A stretch of 64,000 bases of DNA, taken from NCBI RefSeq assembly GCF_006980715.1, contig NZ_SBHN01000015.1, positions 46,271 to 110,270 of the forward strand, written 5' to 3'. This document shows, one piece after another, positions 33,533 through 41,791 of this stretch (position 1 is its first letter; each line of letters begins with the position of its first letter). The stretch comes from Telmatospirillum sp. J64-1 (GTDB lineage: Bacteria > Pseudomonadota > Alphaproteobacteria > Rhodospirillales > Magnetospirillaceae). A model generated the notes under the pieces. The model did no database searches and had not been told where the DNA came from. It worked only from the letters and a program-made list of their open reading frames with translations. Position numbers and translations under genes: made by a program.

Positions 33533-33573
33533 AAACGGGGCAGCCGCTCAAGACAGGAAGAGGAGAGAGGACG

Positions 33574-34143
33574 ATGACAGGACGTTTTAGCGGGCGGGGC
33601 ATGATGGCCTTCGCGGGCGGTACGATGGCCGCCCTTCTGGCCAGCCGGATCCTGCCGCCGATCATGGCGCAGGCGGCGGGGTCGGCGCGCAGCTCCATGG
33701 GGCGGGACCCCTTCGAGGGGCTGATCCAGGACCACCGCCATTTCCTCGACCTCCTGGGCCAGATGGAGGAAGCGGAGGATTCGGGTGCCTTCCAGCGCAC
33801 GCAATTGCTGCTCCGGCTGAAACATGCCCTGGCCTCCCATGCCATGGCCGAGGAGGACGTGGTCTATCCGCTGCTCCATGACGAGGCCCATTCCGAGGAC
33901 AGCGCCAGACAGCTTTACGCCGAGCATGGCGAGATCAAGCGCCATCTTTACGCCATGGAACGGCTGGTCTCGAAGGACCCGGCCGCCTGGGTCGACCATG
34001 CCCATGCCTTGCGGCTGCTGATCCAGGACCATGCCCGGCACGAGGAAGAGGTGGATTTCCCCCGCCTGCGCCAGATGCTGAGCGAGGAGGAACTCAACCG
34101 CATGGCCGGGCATATCCAGCGCGAGAAGGCGCTGCTGCTGTAA
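33574..34143 (+). CDS. Hemerythrin-domain protein with N-terminal hydrophobic segment
   Basis: The protein has 189 residues from the ATG at 33574, which has AGGAGAGAGG upstream. Residues about 8-35 form a hydrophobic, Gly/Ala/Met-rich segment that could be a membrane anchor or weak signal. The HHE domain follows: DPFEGLIQDHRHFLDLL, HAMAEEDVVYPLLHDE, YAEHGEIKRHLY, and DHARHEEEVDFPRL near the C terminus. It probably binds a di-iron centre and may face the periplasm. The gene is 41 bases after the PfpI-like gene and convergent with the B12 operon. Confidence 0.88.
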   Translation: MTGRFSGRGMMAFAGGTMAALLASRILPPIMAQAAGSARSSMGRDPFEGLIQDHRHFLDLLGQMEEAEDSGAFQRTQLLLRLKHALASHAMAEEDVVYPLLHDEAHSEDSARQLYAEHGEIKRHLYAMERLVSKDPAAWVDHAHALRLLIQDHARHEEEVDFPRLRQMLSEEELNRMAGHIQREKALLL

Positions 34144-34150
34144 TCGTTCC

Positions 34151-35074
34151 TCAGCCCTGCGCGGCCGCCCATTGCGCCAGGGTGGCGCGCAGGCTCGACG
34201 TCTCGTAACGGCTTGACGGAGAGGGCGGCGTTTCTCCGCTCTTCAATGCCGCCAGCACCTTTCCCTTGTAGGCGTTGAGTTCCGCCAGGCCGTGACGCTC
34301 CAGCAGGACCTGGAAGCGGGCATGGCGGCCGGGATGGAAGGGCTGCGGGTGCCCCATCAGGTCCTTGGCGGGATGCGCGGGGAAGAGATGGGCGGCGGGG
34401 CACCAGCCTTCCGGGATCGGTGCCGTCGCCGCATGGGTCTGCCCGCTTTGCAGCAGTTTCGGCAGGATATGCGTATGCGGCCCTTGCGGGCTTTCCCCGT
34501 CCGGCGGCGGAATCGGCTGGAAGACCTCGGCGCGGGCGAAGCGGGTGAGGAAGACACGATGGGGGGCGGCGGCCAGGATGGCGTCCTGGAGAGGATTTCC
34601 CTCGGTAAAAAGGGGCTGTCCAACCCCTTTGCGCAAGGACGCGATAAGATCGGGATTGCCGGTGCGGATGCAGGCATCGACCTGCGGCTGGCCGAGACCG
34701 AGGTCGAAGAGGATATCCCGGCGGTCCTGCGGGCGCAGCGCCGCCTCGTCGGGACCAAGCTCGGTCAGCACCCGGCGTTCCGACATGGAGCAGTCCGCCC
34801 GGGGCAGGCAGAGGGCGATGGCCTGGCTCCAGCTGCCGCTTCCGGTGGTGGCATGCTCATAGGCGACCAGCCGCAGGCCCGGCCAGGCGGAGAGGCGTAG
34901 GCCGCCCCTGTCCGTGACTGCCGAGACCGTCTCTTCGTCCTCTGCGATTTCCACGGCTTCCGTCGCATCGCGCATGAATTCGGCGATGGCGCCGAAGGAG
35001 CCGACGCTCCAGGCCGCGTCGGAGTCGCGCAGATGCTCCTTCAAAAGCTGGAAGCTTTCCGCATGTTCCGTCAT
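34151..35074 (-). CDS. Unknown protein, last gene of the cobalamin uptake operon
   Basis: This 307-residue soluble protein lacks a signal peptide. Its middle holds SWSQAIALCLPRADCSMSER and ILFDLGLGQPQVDACIRTGN. The second half has several His (PHTHILPKL, GHPQPFHPGRHARF). I recognise it only as an uncharacterised alphaproteobacterial family that accompanies B12 or metal uptake genes. The start ATG overlaps the btuD stop by 4 bases (ATGA), and GGAGGGG lies just upstream, so it is translationally coupled. The riboswitch at 39.8-40.0 kb should control it with the btu genes. A role in corrinoid handling is inferred from this context alone. Confidence 0.85.
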   Translation of the reverse strand: MTEHAESFQLLKEHLRDSDAAWSVGSFGAIAEFMRDATEAVEIAEDEETVSAVTDRGGLRLSAWPGLRLVAYEHATTGSGSWSQAIALCLPRADCSMSERRVLTELGPDEAALRPQDRRDILFDLGLGQPQVDACIRTGNPDLIASLRKGVGQPLFTEGNPLQDAILAAAPHRVFLTRFARAEVFQPIPPPDGESPQGPHTHILPKLLQSGQTHAATAPIPEGWCPAAHLFPAHPAKDLMGHPQPFHPGRHARFQVLLERHGLAELNAYKGKVLAALKSGETPPSPSSRYETSSLRATLAQWAAAQG

Positions 35075-35871
35075 GAATTCCCCTCCTGCGGGTCTTGTTT
35101 GTTCCTTGCGGCCACTCTTTCCCAAGGCAGCACGTATTCTTCCGTTCCCGTCCGCCCGCGCAGCAGGCGCACCCCATAGGCGGCCTCGGTCCGCGCGTCG
35201 CTCAGCACCTCGCGGGGGCTGGCATCGGCGACGATCCGGCCCCGGTCCAGCAGGACCAGGCGGTCGCAGAAGCGATGCGCCAGGGTCAGGTCGTGCAGCA
35301 CCACCACGATGCCTTTTCCGCCATCGGCCTGTGCGCGCAGCAATTCCATGACGCGAAGCTGGTGATAGGGGTCGAGGGCCGTCACCGGCTCGTCTGCCAG
35401 CAGGATCGCGGCCTCCACCGCCAGGGCGCGGGCCAGCAGGACGCGCATCCGCTCGCCGCCCGACAGGGTGGAGACGATGCGGTCGCGCAATTCCGTCACC
35501 TCCGCCGCCGCCAGGGCGTTCTCCACCGCCCGCAGGTCGTCGGTGCCGGGCGGGCCGAAACGGCGGTGGGGCAGCCGCCCCAGCGCAACCAGATGTTCCA
35601 CCCGCAGGGCCCAATTGACCTCGCCGCCTTGCGCCAGGAAGGCCAGCTTGCGGGCGAGGTCGCGGCCTGTCAGCCTGTTCCCGTCATGGGTGACCGTTCC
35701 GCCCTCCGGCGGGCGCAGCCCGGCCAGGATGCGCAGGAGGGTGGACTTGCCCGCACCGTTCGGGCCGATCAGCCCGACCATCTCGCCGGTTCCGAATGCG
35801 AGGTCCACGCCGTCGAGGATCAGGCGTCGCCCGGCGCGGCAGGTGATGTTCCTGGCTTCGATCCGCATCAT
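35071..35871 (-). CDS. btuD: Cobalamin ABC transporter, ATP-binding protein
   Basis: This is the ATPase of a FecCD/BtuCD-type importer. The 266-residue protein has Walker A IGPNGAGKSTLLR, Q-loop FLAQGGEVNW, signature LSGGERMRVLLAR, Walker B ILLADEPVTALDP and the switch His in VVLHDLTLAH. By sequence alone the substrate could be a siderophore or haem. The cobalamin riboswitch at the head of the operon and the BtuB-like receptor decide for B12. The start overlaps the permease stop and its stop overlaps the next start, each by ATGA. Confidence 0.9.
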   Translation of the reverse strand: MMRIEARNITCRAGRRLILDGVDLAFGTGEMVGLIGPNGAGKSTLLRILAGLRPPEGGTVTHDGNRLTGRDLARKLAFLAQGGEVNWALRVEHLVALGRLPHRRFGPPGTDDLRAVENALAAAEVTELRDRIVSTLSGGERMRVLLARALAVEAAILLADEPVTALDPYHQLRVMELLRAQADGGKGIVVVLHDLTLAHRFCDRLVLLDRGRIVADASPREVLSDARTEAAYGVRLLRGRTGTEEYVLPWERVAARNKQDPQEGNS

Positions 35872-36872
35872 GCCTCCCGCCGCAGGCGCCAGATCAGGCT
35901 GAACAGGAAGGGTGCGCCGATCATCGCCGTCACCACGCCCAGCTTCAGTTCCGGGCGGACCGGCAGCAGCCGCGTCAGGCTGTCGGCCCCCAGCACCAGC
36001 AAGGCCCCGCCGAATCCCGAGACGAGCAGCAGGCGCCCCGCCCGGTGACCGACCAGCGGGCGCAGGAGATGGGGCACGATCAGGCCGACGAAGCCGATGG
36101 CGCCGGTCACCGCCACGGCGCTGCCGACGGCAAGGGCCGCGCCCAGCACCAATTGGGCGCGCAGGCGCATCAGGTTGAAACCCAGGCTGGTCGCCGTGTC
36201 CTCGCCCAGCGTCAGGGCGTCGAGGGCGGGCGCGGCGGCAAGCATCAGCCCCCAGCCCGCCAGCATCAGCGGCAGGACGAGCCAGACATGGTCCAGGCTG
36301 CGGTCGGCCAGCGATCCCATCAGCCAGAAGACGATTTCCGTGGCGGCATAGGGATTGGGGGAAAGGTTGAGGGCCAGCGAGGTCATGGCCCCGGCAAAGG
36401 AATTGATGGCGACGCCCGCCAGGATCAGGGTGGTCATGCTTGCTCCCCGTCCCGCCAGGGCGAAAAGCAGGATCGTGGCGATCAGGGCACCGGCGATGCC
36501 GCCCAGCGGCAAGGCCAGCGAGAAGGCCCCGGCAAGGCCCGAATAGAACATTGCGACCGCCCCCAGCGCCGCCATGCCGGAAATGCCGATGACGCCGGGC
36601 TCGGCCAAAGGATTGCGCAGAAGCCCCTGCATCGCCGCCCCGGTCAGGCCGAGGGAGAAGCCGACCAGCATCCCCAGCACGGCGCGGGGCAGGCGGATTT
36701 CCGTCAGGACCAGGGCCTCGATGCTTTCCCGGCCCGCCAGGGCGTCGCGCAGGGCCTGGCCGAGATCGAGCGGCGCATAGCCCAAGGCAACGGACAATCC
36801 GCAGGCGAGGACGGCAAGAACGGCGAGGGCGGCATTCAAGCCCGCCGCAGGCATCGCAAGACGCGCTTTCAT
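35868..36872 (-). CDS. btuC: Cobalamin ABC transporter, permease
   Basis: This FecCD-family permease has 334 residues and about ten predicted membrane helices. It carries the typical RLPRAVLGMLVGFSLGLTGA block, QGLLRNPLAEPGVIGISGMA near the first third, and GFVGLIVPHLLRPLVGHRAG, the cytoplasmic coupling region. The ATG at 36872 is chosen because it overlaps the btuF stop by 4 bases; the open frame extends far upstream as a shadow of btuF. It forms the membrane channel with the ATPase encoded next. Confidence 0.92.
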   Translation of the reverse strand: MKARLAMPAAGLNAALAVLAVLACGLSVALGYAPLDLGQALRDALAGRESIEALVLTEIRLPRAVLGMLVGFSLGLTGAAMQGLLRNPLAEPGVIGISGMAALGAVAMFYSGLAGAFSLALPLGGIAGALIATILLFALAGRGASMTTLILAGVAINSFAGAMTSLALNLSPNPYAATEIVFWLMGSLADRSLDHVWLVLPLMLAGWGLMLAAAPALDALTLGEDTATSLGFNLMRLRAQLVLGAALAVGSAVAVTGAIGFVGLIVPHLLRPLVGHRAGRLLLVSGFGGALLVLGADSLTRLLPVRPELKLGVVTAMIGAPFLFSLIWRLRREA

Positions 36873-37729
36873 GGGTTCCTCCGCCTGGCCCGAACCCGTT
36901 CGGCGGCTTCGGCGAGTTGTTTCACGGTCTCGACCAGCATCGGCCCCGGACAGGTCCAGAGCCGCGAGGGCAAGGCCAGGATCTCGATCCGCTCTCCCAG
37001 CCGCTGCAGGGCGGGATGATGCAGCACTTCCATCGCCAGCGCCGGATGGTCGCGCGCATCCGCATCGATGATCAGAAGATCCGCCTGTTCCAGGATCACC
37101 GTTTCGAGGGGGATCTGGCCATACAGGAACAAGCCGTTCTCGCCCGCCGCATTCGTCAGCCCGGCCTTGACCAGCAGGGAATCCACCAGCGAGCCGGGAC
37201 CGACGGTGAAGCCATTGGGCCGCAGCACGAAGGCACGCGGCCGCCATTCCGCGGGCGGCGGTGCGAGGGCGGCGAAGGAATCTTCCATCGCGGCGACCAT
37301 CTCCTCCCCCCGTTCCTCGTGACCCAGCGCCGTGGCGACGGAAAGGATCTGTGCGTAGACCTCTTCCAGGGTCTGGGGCACGCCCAGTTCCATGACCGGC
37401 ATGCCCGTCCGCCGCAGGAAGGCGACCGTGGTGCGGGTGGTGTATTGCCCGGCCAGGATCAGGTCCGGCCTGTACAGCAGGACTTCCTCGGCTAGGCCAT
37501 GATTGATGCCGACCTGCGCGGCCTCTTCCCAGACTGTCGAGGCGGCGGGGTCGCGGGCCAGCCATGTCACCGCCGCCACATGCTGCCGGTCCGCCAGCCT
37601 GAGCACCAGTTCATCGGCGCACAGATTGATCGAGACGATCCGCCGTGCCTGCGCCGCGTCCGCATTTCCGGCACGGAGGCAGGCCGAGGCGGCCAGGAGG
37701 GTCAGAAGGGCAAGGAGGAAGGGCCGCAT
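36869..37729 (-). CDS. btuF: Cobalamin-binding periplasmic protein (BtuF-like)
   Basis: This 286-residue solute-binding protein of the PF01497 family delivers the ligand from the outer-membrane receptor to BtuCD. A signal peptide (LLALLTLLAASACLRAGNADA) precedes a mature domain that begins RRIVSINLCADELVLRL and continues with RPDLILAGQYTTRTTVAFLR. The C terminus is basic. It lies 6 bases after btuB and overlaps btuC by ATGA. BtuF-like proteins and siderophore-binding proteins share this fold, and the operon context favours cobalamin. Confidence 0.9.
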   Translation of the reverse strand: MRPFLLALLTLLAASACLRAGNADAAQARRIVSINLCADELVLRLADRQHVAAVTWLARDPAASTVWEEAAQVGINHGLAEEVLLYRPDLILAGQYTTRTTVAFLRRTGMPVMELGVPQTLEEVYAQILSVATALGHEERGEEMVAAMEDSFAALAPPPAEWRPRAFVLRPNGFTVGPGSLVDSLLVKAGLTNAAGENGLFLYGQIPLETVILEQADLLIIDADARDHPALAMEVLHHPALQRLGERIEILALPSRLWTCPGPMLVETVKQLAEAAERVRARRRNP

Positions 37730-37735
37730 GCCGGA

Positions 37736-39664
37736 TCAGAAGGCCAGGTTGATGCCGACATAACCGGCCCGCCCCGGCGTGCCGTAGCTGAAGACTTCCT
37801 GGTAATGTTCGTCGAACAAATTCTCGACACGGGCATGGATCTCCGCATTGCCGCTGATCGCATAGGAGCCGGCGAGGTTGACCAGGGTATAGGCATCCAG
37901 TTCCACCACCCGGCGGTTCCACAGGGCATCGAAGGCCCAATCCTTCTGCTTGCCGTTATAGACGATGCCCAGGTTAAGTTTGGCGCGGTCTTCGAGGAAG
38001 CGGTAGTCGAGGTTCAGGCTGGCGATATGGGACGGACGGCGCACCAGTTCCGCGCCCGTGGCGTCCTCGCCCGAGCTATAGGTATAGGCGCCGCGCGCTG
38101 TAAGGTTTTCGAGCAGCCGCAAGGTCAGCCCCAATTCCGTCCCCCAGATCTTGGACCGGCCCGGCAGGTTGGCGGAGGTCTGTCCCGTTCCCTGGATCAG
38201 GTCCTCGATTGTCTGGTTGAAATAGGTGGCGTCCAGGACCGCCCGGTCATTCCAGAAAGCCTGATCGATACCGGCATCCCAGCCCGTGCCTTTTTCCGGC
38301 TTGAGGTCGGGATTGCCGCGATAGGTGTTGGTATAGCCGAACAATTCGAACAGGGTCGGATTCTTGACCCCGGTGCCGTAGGAGGCGCGCAGCTTGGTGC
38401 CCGTCTGTGGGATCGCATAGGCGCCGGTCAGGCGGAAGGTATCGGCATCCTTGAAGATTTCGTTCCGGTCGTGACGCAGGCTTCCCGTCAGGGTCAGCCG
38501 GTCGAGCAGGGTCACCTGATATTGGCCGATGAAGCCGGTGGTATCGATGCTGCGGTCGAAGGACGACCACTGGCTTTCCGACACCGCGCGGTTGTCTTCG
38601 TGCTGCACGGCGAAGGTCGCCACATGGGCGGCATCCAGGAAAGACAGCGTCTCGAAATAGACGTTGCTTTGATAGTCGATGCGATAGGTCTTGCCTTCAT
38701 AGCTGCTCGTGACCGCGCCCGCCTCGCGGTAGTCGCGCTGATGGCGGACATGGGAGAGGCCCAGGATATGCTCCCAGCGGTCTTCCAGCAGGCTCAGGCG
38801 GCCCTGGATGCGTCCGTAGATCTGGTCGCCCTTGATGTCCTGGTCCGCGTCGATCGCTCCCACTCCGCCGATCTCGGTGTCGCTATCGCTGTGGAAATCG
38901 ACATAGCGTCCGACCAGGGACAGCTCGAAAATGTCGCTGGGGCGCAGGTTGAGCGTGGCGAAGCCCGTGCCGTTACGGTAGCCGTCCCGTTCGGGATTGC
39001 CCCTTTTCTCGTCGGCCACCGAAACGCCGTGGGTCCGCAAGCCCGCCGCCCCGGCGATGAAGTCGTAGCGTTCCCCGCCGCCGCTGACCGAAGCCCTGCC
39101 GGCAAGGGTATCGAAGGAGCCGCCTTCCAGGCTGAGGCGCAGTGTCGGCCTGCCCTGGCCCCGCCTGGTGACGATATTGATCACGCCGCCGATGGCGTCC
39201 GATCCGTAAAGGGCGCTTTGCGGCCCGCGCAGCACCTCGACGCGCTCGACCTCGGCGGCCAGCAGATGAGCGAAGTCGAATTCCGATCCGGCGGAGGGAT
39301 CGTTGACGCGGATGCCGTCGATCAGCACCAGCGTGTGATTGCCTTCCGCGCCCCGGATGCGGACCTGGGTCAACTGGCCGAGCGGCCCGGTGCGGTTGAC
39401 CGCGAGGCCCGGCACCTCGCGCAGGACATCGGAAACGAGTCGGGTCTGGCGCTTTTCCAGCTCCTCGCCCGTCAGGGTCGTGACCGCGCTGCCGACGGCC
39501 TCCCAAGGGGTGGGCACCAGATTGGCGGTGACGGAAACGGGGGGAAGCGCATGGACCTGCGGGGAGGAGGGCTCCTGTGCCCGCGCCTCGGCCAGAGCCA
39601 GCGTGAGAGTGCAGAGGGCGAAGGAGGAAAGACGGCCGTAACGGCCGGAAAGGATCGACATCAT
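37736..39664 (-). CDS. btuB: TonB-dependent outer-membrane cobalamin receptor
   Basis: This BtuB-like receptor is about 642 residues long, with a signal peptide ending near AEARA, a TonB-box-like segment (PVSVTANL), and a plug domain with the TonB-dependent VRIRGAEGNHTLVLIDGIRV and RGPQSALYGSDAIGGVINIV motifs. A 22-strand barrel follows, ending GRAGYVGINLAF with the terminal aromatic residue needed for outer-membrane assembly. A GAGG lies 5 bases before the ATG at 39664; a second ATG is one codon later. The preceding cobalamin riboswitch makes the substrate assignment firm. Confidence 0.94.
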   Translation of the reverse strand: MMSILSGRYGRLSSFALCTLTLALAEARAQEPSSPQVHALPPVSVTANLVPTPWEAVGSAVTTLTGEELEKRQTRLVSDVLREVPGLAVNRTGPLGQLTQVRIRGAEGNHTLVLIDGIRVNDPSAGSEFDFAHLLAAEVERVEVLRGPQSALYGSDAIGGVINIVTRRGQGRPTLRLSLEGGSFDTLAGRASVSGGGERYDFIAGAAGLRTHGVSVADEKRGNPERDGYRNGTGFATLNLRPSDIFELSLVGRYVDFHSDSDTEIGGVGAIDADQDIKGDQIYGRIQGRLSLLEDRWEHILGLSHVRHQRDYREAGAVTSSYEGKTYRIDYQSNVYFETLSFLDAAHVATFAVQHEDNRAVSESQWSSFDRSIDTTGFIGQYQVTLLDRLTLTGSLRHDRNEIFKDADTFRLTGAYAIPQTGTKLRASYGTGVKNPTLFELFGYTNTYRGNPDLKPEKGTGWDAGIDQAFWNDRAVLDATYFNQTIEDLIQGTGQTSANLPGRSKIWGTELGLTLRLLENLTARGAYTYSSGEDATGAELVRRPSHIASLNLDYRFLEDRAKLNLGIVYNGKQKDWAFDALWNRRVVELDAYTLVNLAGSYAISGNAEIHARVENLFDEHYQEVFSYGTPGRAGYVGINLAF

Positions 39665-39794
39665 CAAGACCTCGGGCGGCTTGCCTGTGGCACGTCACCG
39701 CGAACGAAGTCTTGCCGCAGCCTTTGACGAAAACGACGTCAGGCGACGGTTCGGCTACCACCAGGACACCCCGCCCGGCGTGCTCGCGTGTGAC

Positions 39795-39980
39795 CACGAG
39801 TGACGGCAGGTCTCCTGGCTTGCGGGTCGTCATCTTCTTCGTCGCCTTCCCGAACCCCGAGAGTCCAGTGGCCTGTTGACGAAGGATTCGCCGCTTACAG
39901 TTGCGGGGGCAGCCGCGGCTTGAGGCAAGAACTTGCCGGTACCGCGTTCCCTTTTGATCCCCGAGGGGAACCGTCGGGGC
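39795..39980 (-). promoter_or_regulatory. Cobalamin (B12) riboswitch
   Basis: On the minus strand the conserved landmarks appear in order: GGTTCCCCTCGGGGATCAAA, AGGGAACGCGGT, GCTGCCCCCGCAACTGTAA, GGCCACTGG and the closing AGCCAGGAGACCTGCC (near 39805-39820). It precedes btuB by about 130 bases, which hold the expression platform. In high B12 it should reduce expression of btuB-F-C-D and the fifth gene. Confidence 0.96.
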
Positions 39981-40284
39981 AAGCTTATAGGCAAGGGACG
40001 GCGGATTGACCAGGACTTTTTCTTTGCTCCCTGTGGTTGAGGGGGCGATTTTTCTTTTCCGGGGGCTGCCGCCTTCTTTTCGCCGGGGACCTTGTGTCCG
40101 TTCCGTCCGCCTCCATATAGAGGCTATTCCGACATCCCCTCATCGACCACGACCGGCTCTGGGTCCCAAGGCCGATCGTCTGCTCGCCCCGGTCCTGCGG
40201 CTGACCCGGCGGGCGGGCGGCGCCTGTGCAGAGCATTGATGTCGGATCAGGAGGCCGCGCGATGGCGCGGCAGATAACATACGC
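39981..40284. other. Gap between the B12 riboswitch and hflX
   Basis: About 300 bases without a convincing gene. It must carry the minus-strand promoter of the riboswitch operon and the plus-strand promoter of hflX; neither is clear by eye. hfq, the common neighbour of hflX, is not present here. Confidence 0.5.
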
Positions 40285-41601
40285 ATGACATTGAAGACCC
40301 CTCACGACGTCCCGGCGGCCATGACCGGTCGGGCGATCATCCTGCTTCCCGTCCAGAAGGGCGTGGCCCATCTGCGCAGCGCCGAGGCCAGCCTGGACGA
40401 GGCGAAGGGACTGGCGCAGGCCATCGGGCTGGACGTGGTTCATGCCCTGACGGTGCCGATGACCAAGCCCCGTCCGGCGACCCTGGTCGGCAGCGGCACG
40501 GTCGAGCATCTGGCGGCGCTGGTGGCCCGGGCCGGGGAAGAGGGCCATCCTATCGACCTCGTGGTGGTGGACCATGCCCTGACGCCGATCCAGCAGCGCA
40601 ACCTGGAACGTGCCCTGAAGGCCAAGGTCATCGACCGGACCGGCCTGATCCTCGAAATCTTCGGCGCGCGGGCCCGGACGCGGGAAGGCCAGTTGCAGGT
40701 GGAACTGGCGGCCTTGAGCTATCAGCGTTCGCGGCTGGTGCGGTCCTGGACCCACTTGGAGCGGCAGCGCGGCGGCTTCGGCTTCCTGGGTGGTCCGGGG
40801 GAAAGCCAGATCGAGCTGGACCGCCGTCTGATCGGCGGGCGCATCGACAAGCTGAAGCGCGAACTGGAACAGGTGCGGCGGACCCGCAGCCTTCACCGCA
40901 AGGCCCGCTCGAAGGTGCCTTACCCGGTGGTGGCGCTGGTCGGCTATACCAATGCCGGCAAGTCCACCTTGTTCAACCGCCTCGCCGGGGCCGACGTCTT
41001 CGCCCGCGACCTGCTGTTCGCCACGCTGGACCCGACCATGCGGGCCATCGACCTGCCCGCCGGGAACAAGGTCATCCTGTCGGACACGGTGGGATTCATC
41101 TCGAACCTGCCCACGCATCTGGTGGCGGCTTTCCGCGCCACGCTGGAAGAAGTGCGCATGGCCGATGTGATCCTGCATGTGCGGGACATTTCCCATCCCG
41201 ACAGCGCGGCGCAGAAGGCCGATGTCGAGGCCATCCTGCGCGAGCTGGAGATCGATCCCGAGGCCGATCCGCGCGTGATCGAGGTGCTCAACAAGACCGA
41301 CCTGCTGGAGCGGGACGAGCAGGAGGAATTGCAGGCCAGGAGCGGGCGCCATCCGGCCGCCGTCGCCGTTTCCGCCCTGACCGGGGAAGGCATCGGCGCT
41401 TTGTTGGCCCTGGTGGACCAGCGCACCGGCGCGGCCCGGGAAGTGGTGGAGCTGGATGTCGATCTGTCGGACGGCGCGGCCATGTCCTGGCTTTACAGCA
41501 AGGGCGAGGTGCTGGAGCGCCGGGACGAGGAGAACTGGGCCCATCTGCTGGTATCCATTTCGCCCGCCGACCTGGCCCGGCTGCCGCAACGGAGCCGCTG
41601 A
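40285..41601 (+). CDS. hflX: GTPase HflX
   Basis: HflX is a ribosome-binding GTPase that splits stalled or stressed 70S ribosomes. The 438-residue protein has the HflX N-terminal domain with PVQKGVAHLRSAEASLDEAK and TPIQQRNLERAL, then a long coiled region and a glycine-rich motif GGFGFLGGPGESQIE. The G domain carries GYTNAGKSTLFNRL (G1), DTVGFISNLP (G3) and NKTD (G4). The start may be the ATG at 40285 or the one at 40321; neither has a strong ribosome-binding site. A terminator follows. Confidence 0.95.
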   Translation: MTLKTPHDVPAAMTGRAIILLPVQKGVAHLRSAEASLDEAKGLAQAIGLDVVHALTVPMTKPRPATLVGSGTVEHLAALVARAGEEGHPIDLVVVDHALTPIQQRNLERALKAKVIDRTGLILEIFGARARTREGQLQVELAALSYQRSRLVRSWTHLERQRGGFGFLGGPGESQIELDRRLIGGRIDKLKRELEQVRRTRSLHRKARSKVPYPVVALVGYTNAGKSTLFNRLAGADVFARDLLFATLDPTMRAIDLPAGNKVILSDTVGFISNLPTHLVAAFRATLEEVRMADVILHVRDISHPDSAAQKADVEAILRELEIDPEADPRVIEVLNKTDLLERDEQEELQARSGRHPAAVAVSALTGEGIGALLALVDQRTGAAREVVELDVDLSDGAAMSWLYSKGEVLERRDEENWAHLLVSISPADLARLPQRSR

Positions 41602-41631
41602 CGCAAAGCTGCGGCCTTTGACCCGAGGGAG

Positions 41632-41662
41632 AAGGGAGGATGGAAACATCCTCCCTTTTTCT
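41632..41662 (+). terminator. hflX terminator
   Basis: AAGGGAGGATG (41632-41642) pairs perfectly with CATCCTCCCTT (41647-41657), with a GAAA loop and a T run. Confidence 0.93.
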
Positions 41663-41791
41663 TTGCGGTACGGGTCAGGGAGAGGGGTGACAAAAAGAAG
41701 ACCGTAAAAATATTGTGGTTAAAAATACGGGAAAACACCATGTGGACGAAGTTTTACTGCATATTGTATTGTATCCTTAGAGGTGAAGGAT

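Noticed and set aside
40006..40239. 77-codon open frame before hflX as a small gene such as hfq
   Set aside because: No Sm-fold motif, no ribosome-binding site and atypical composition.
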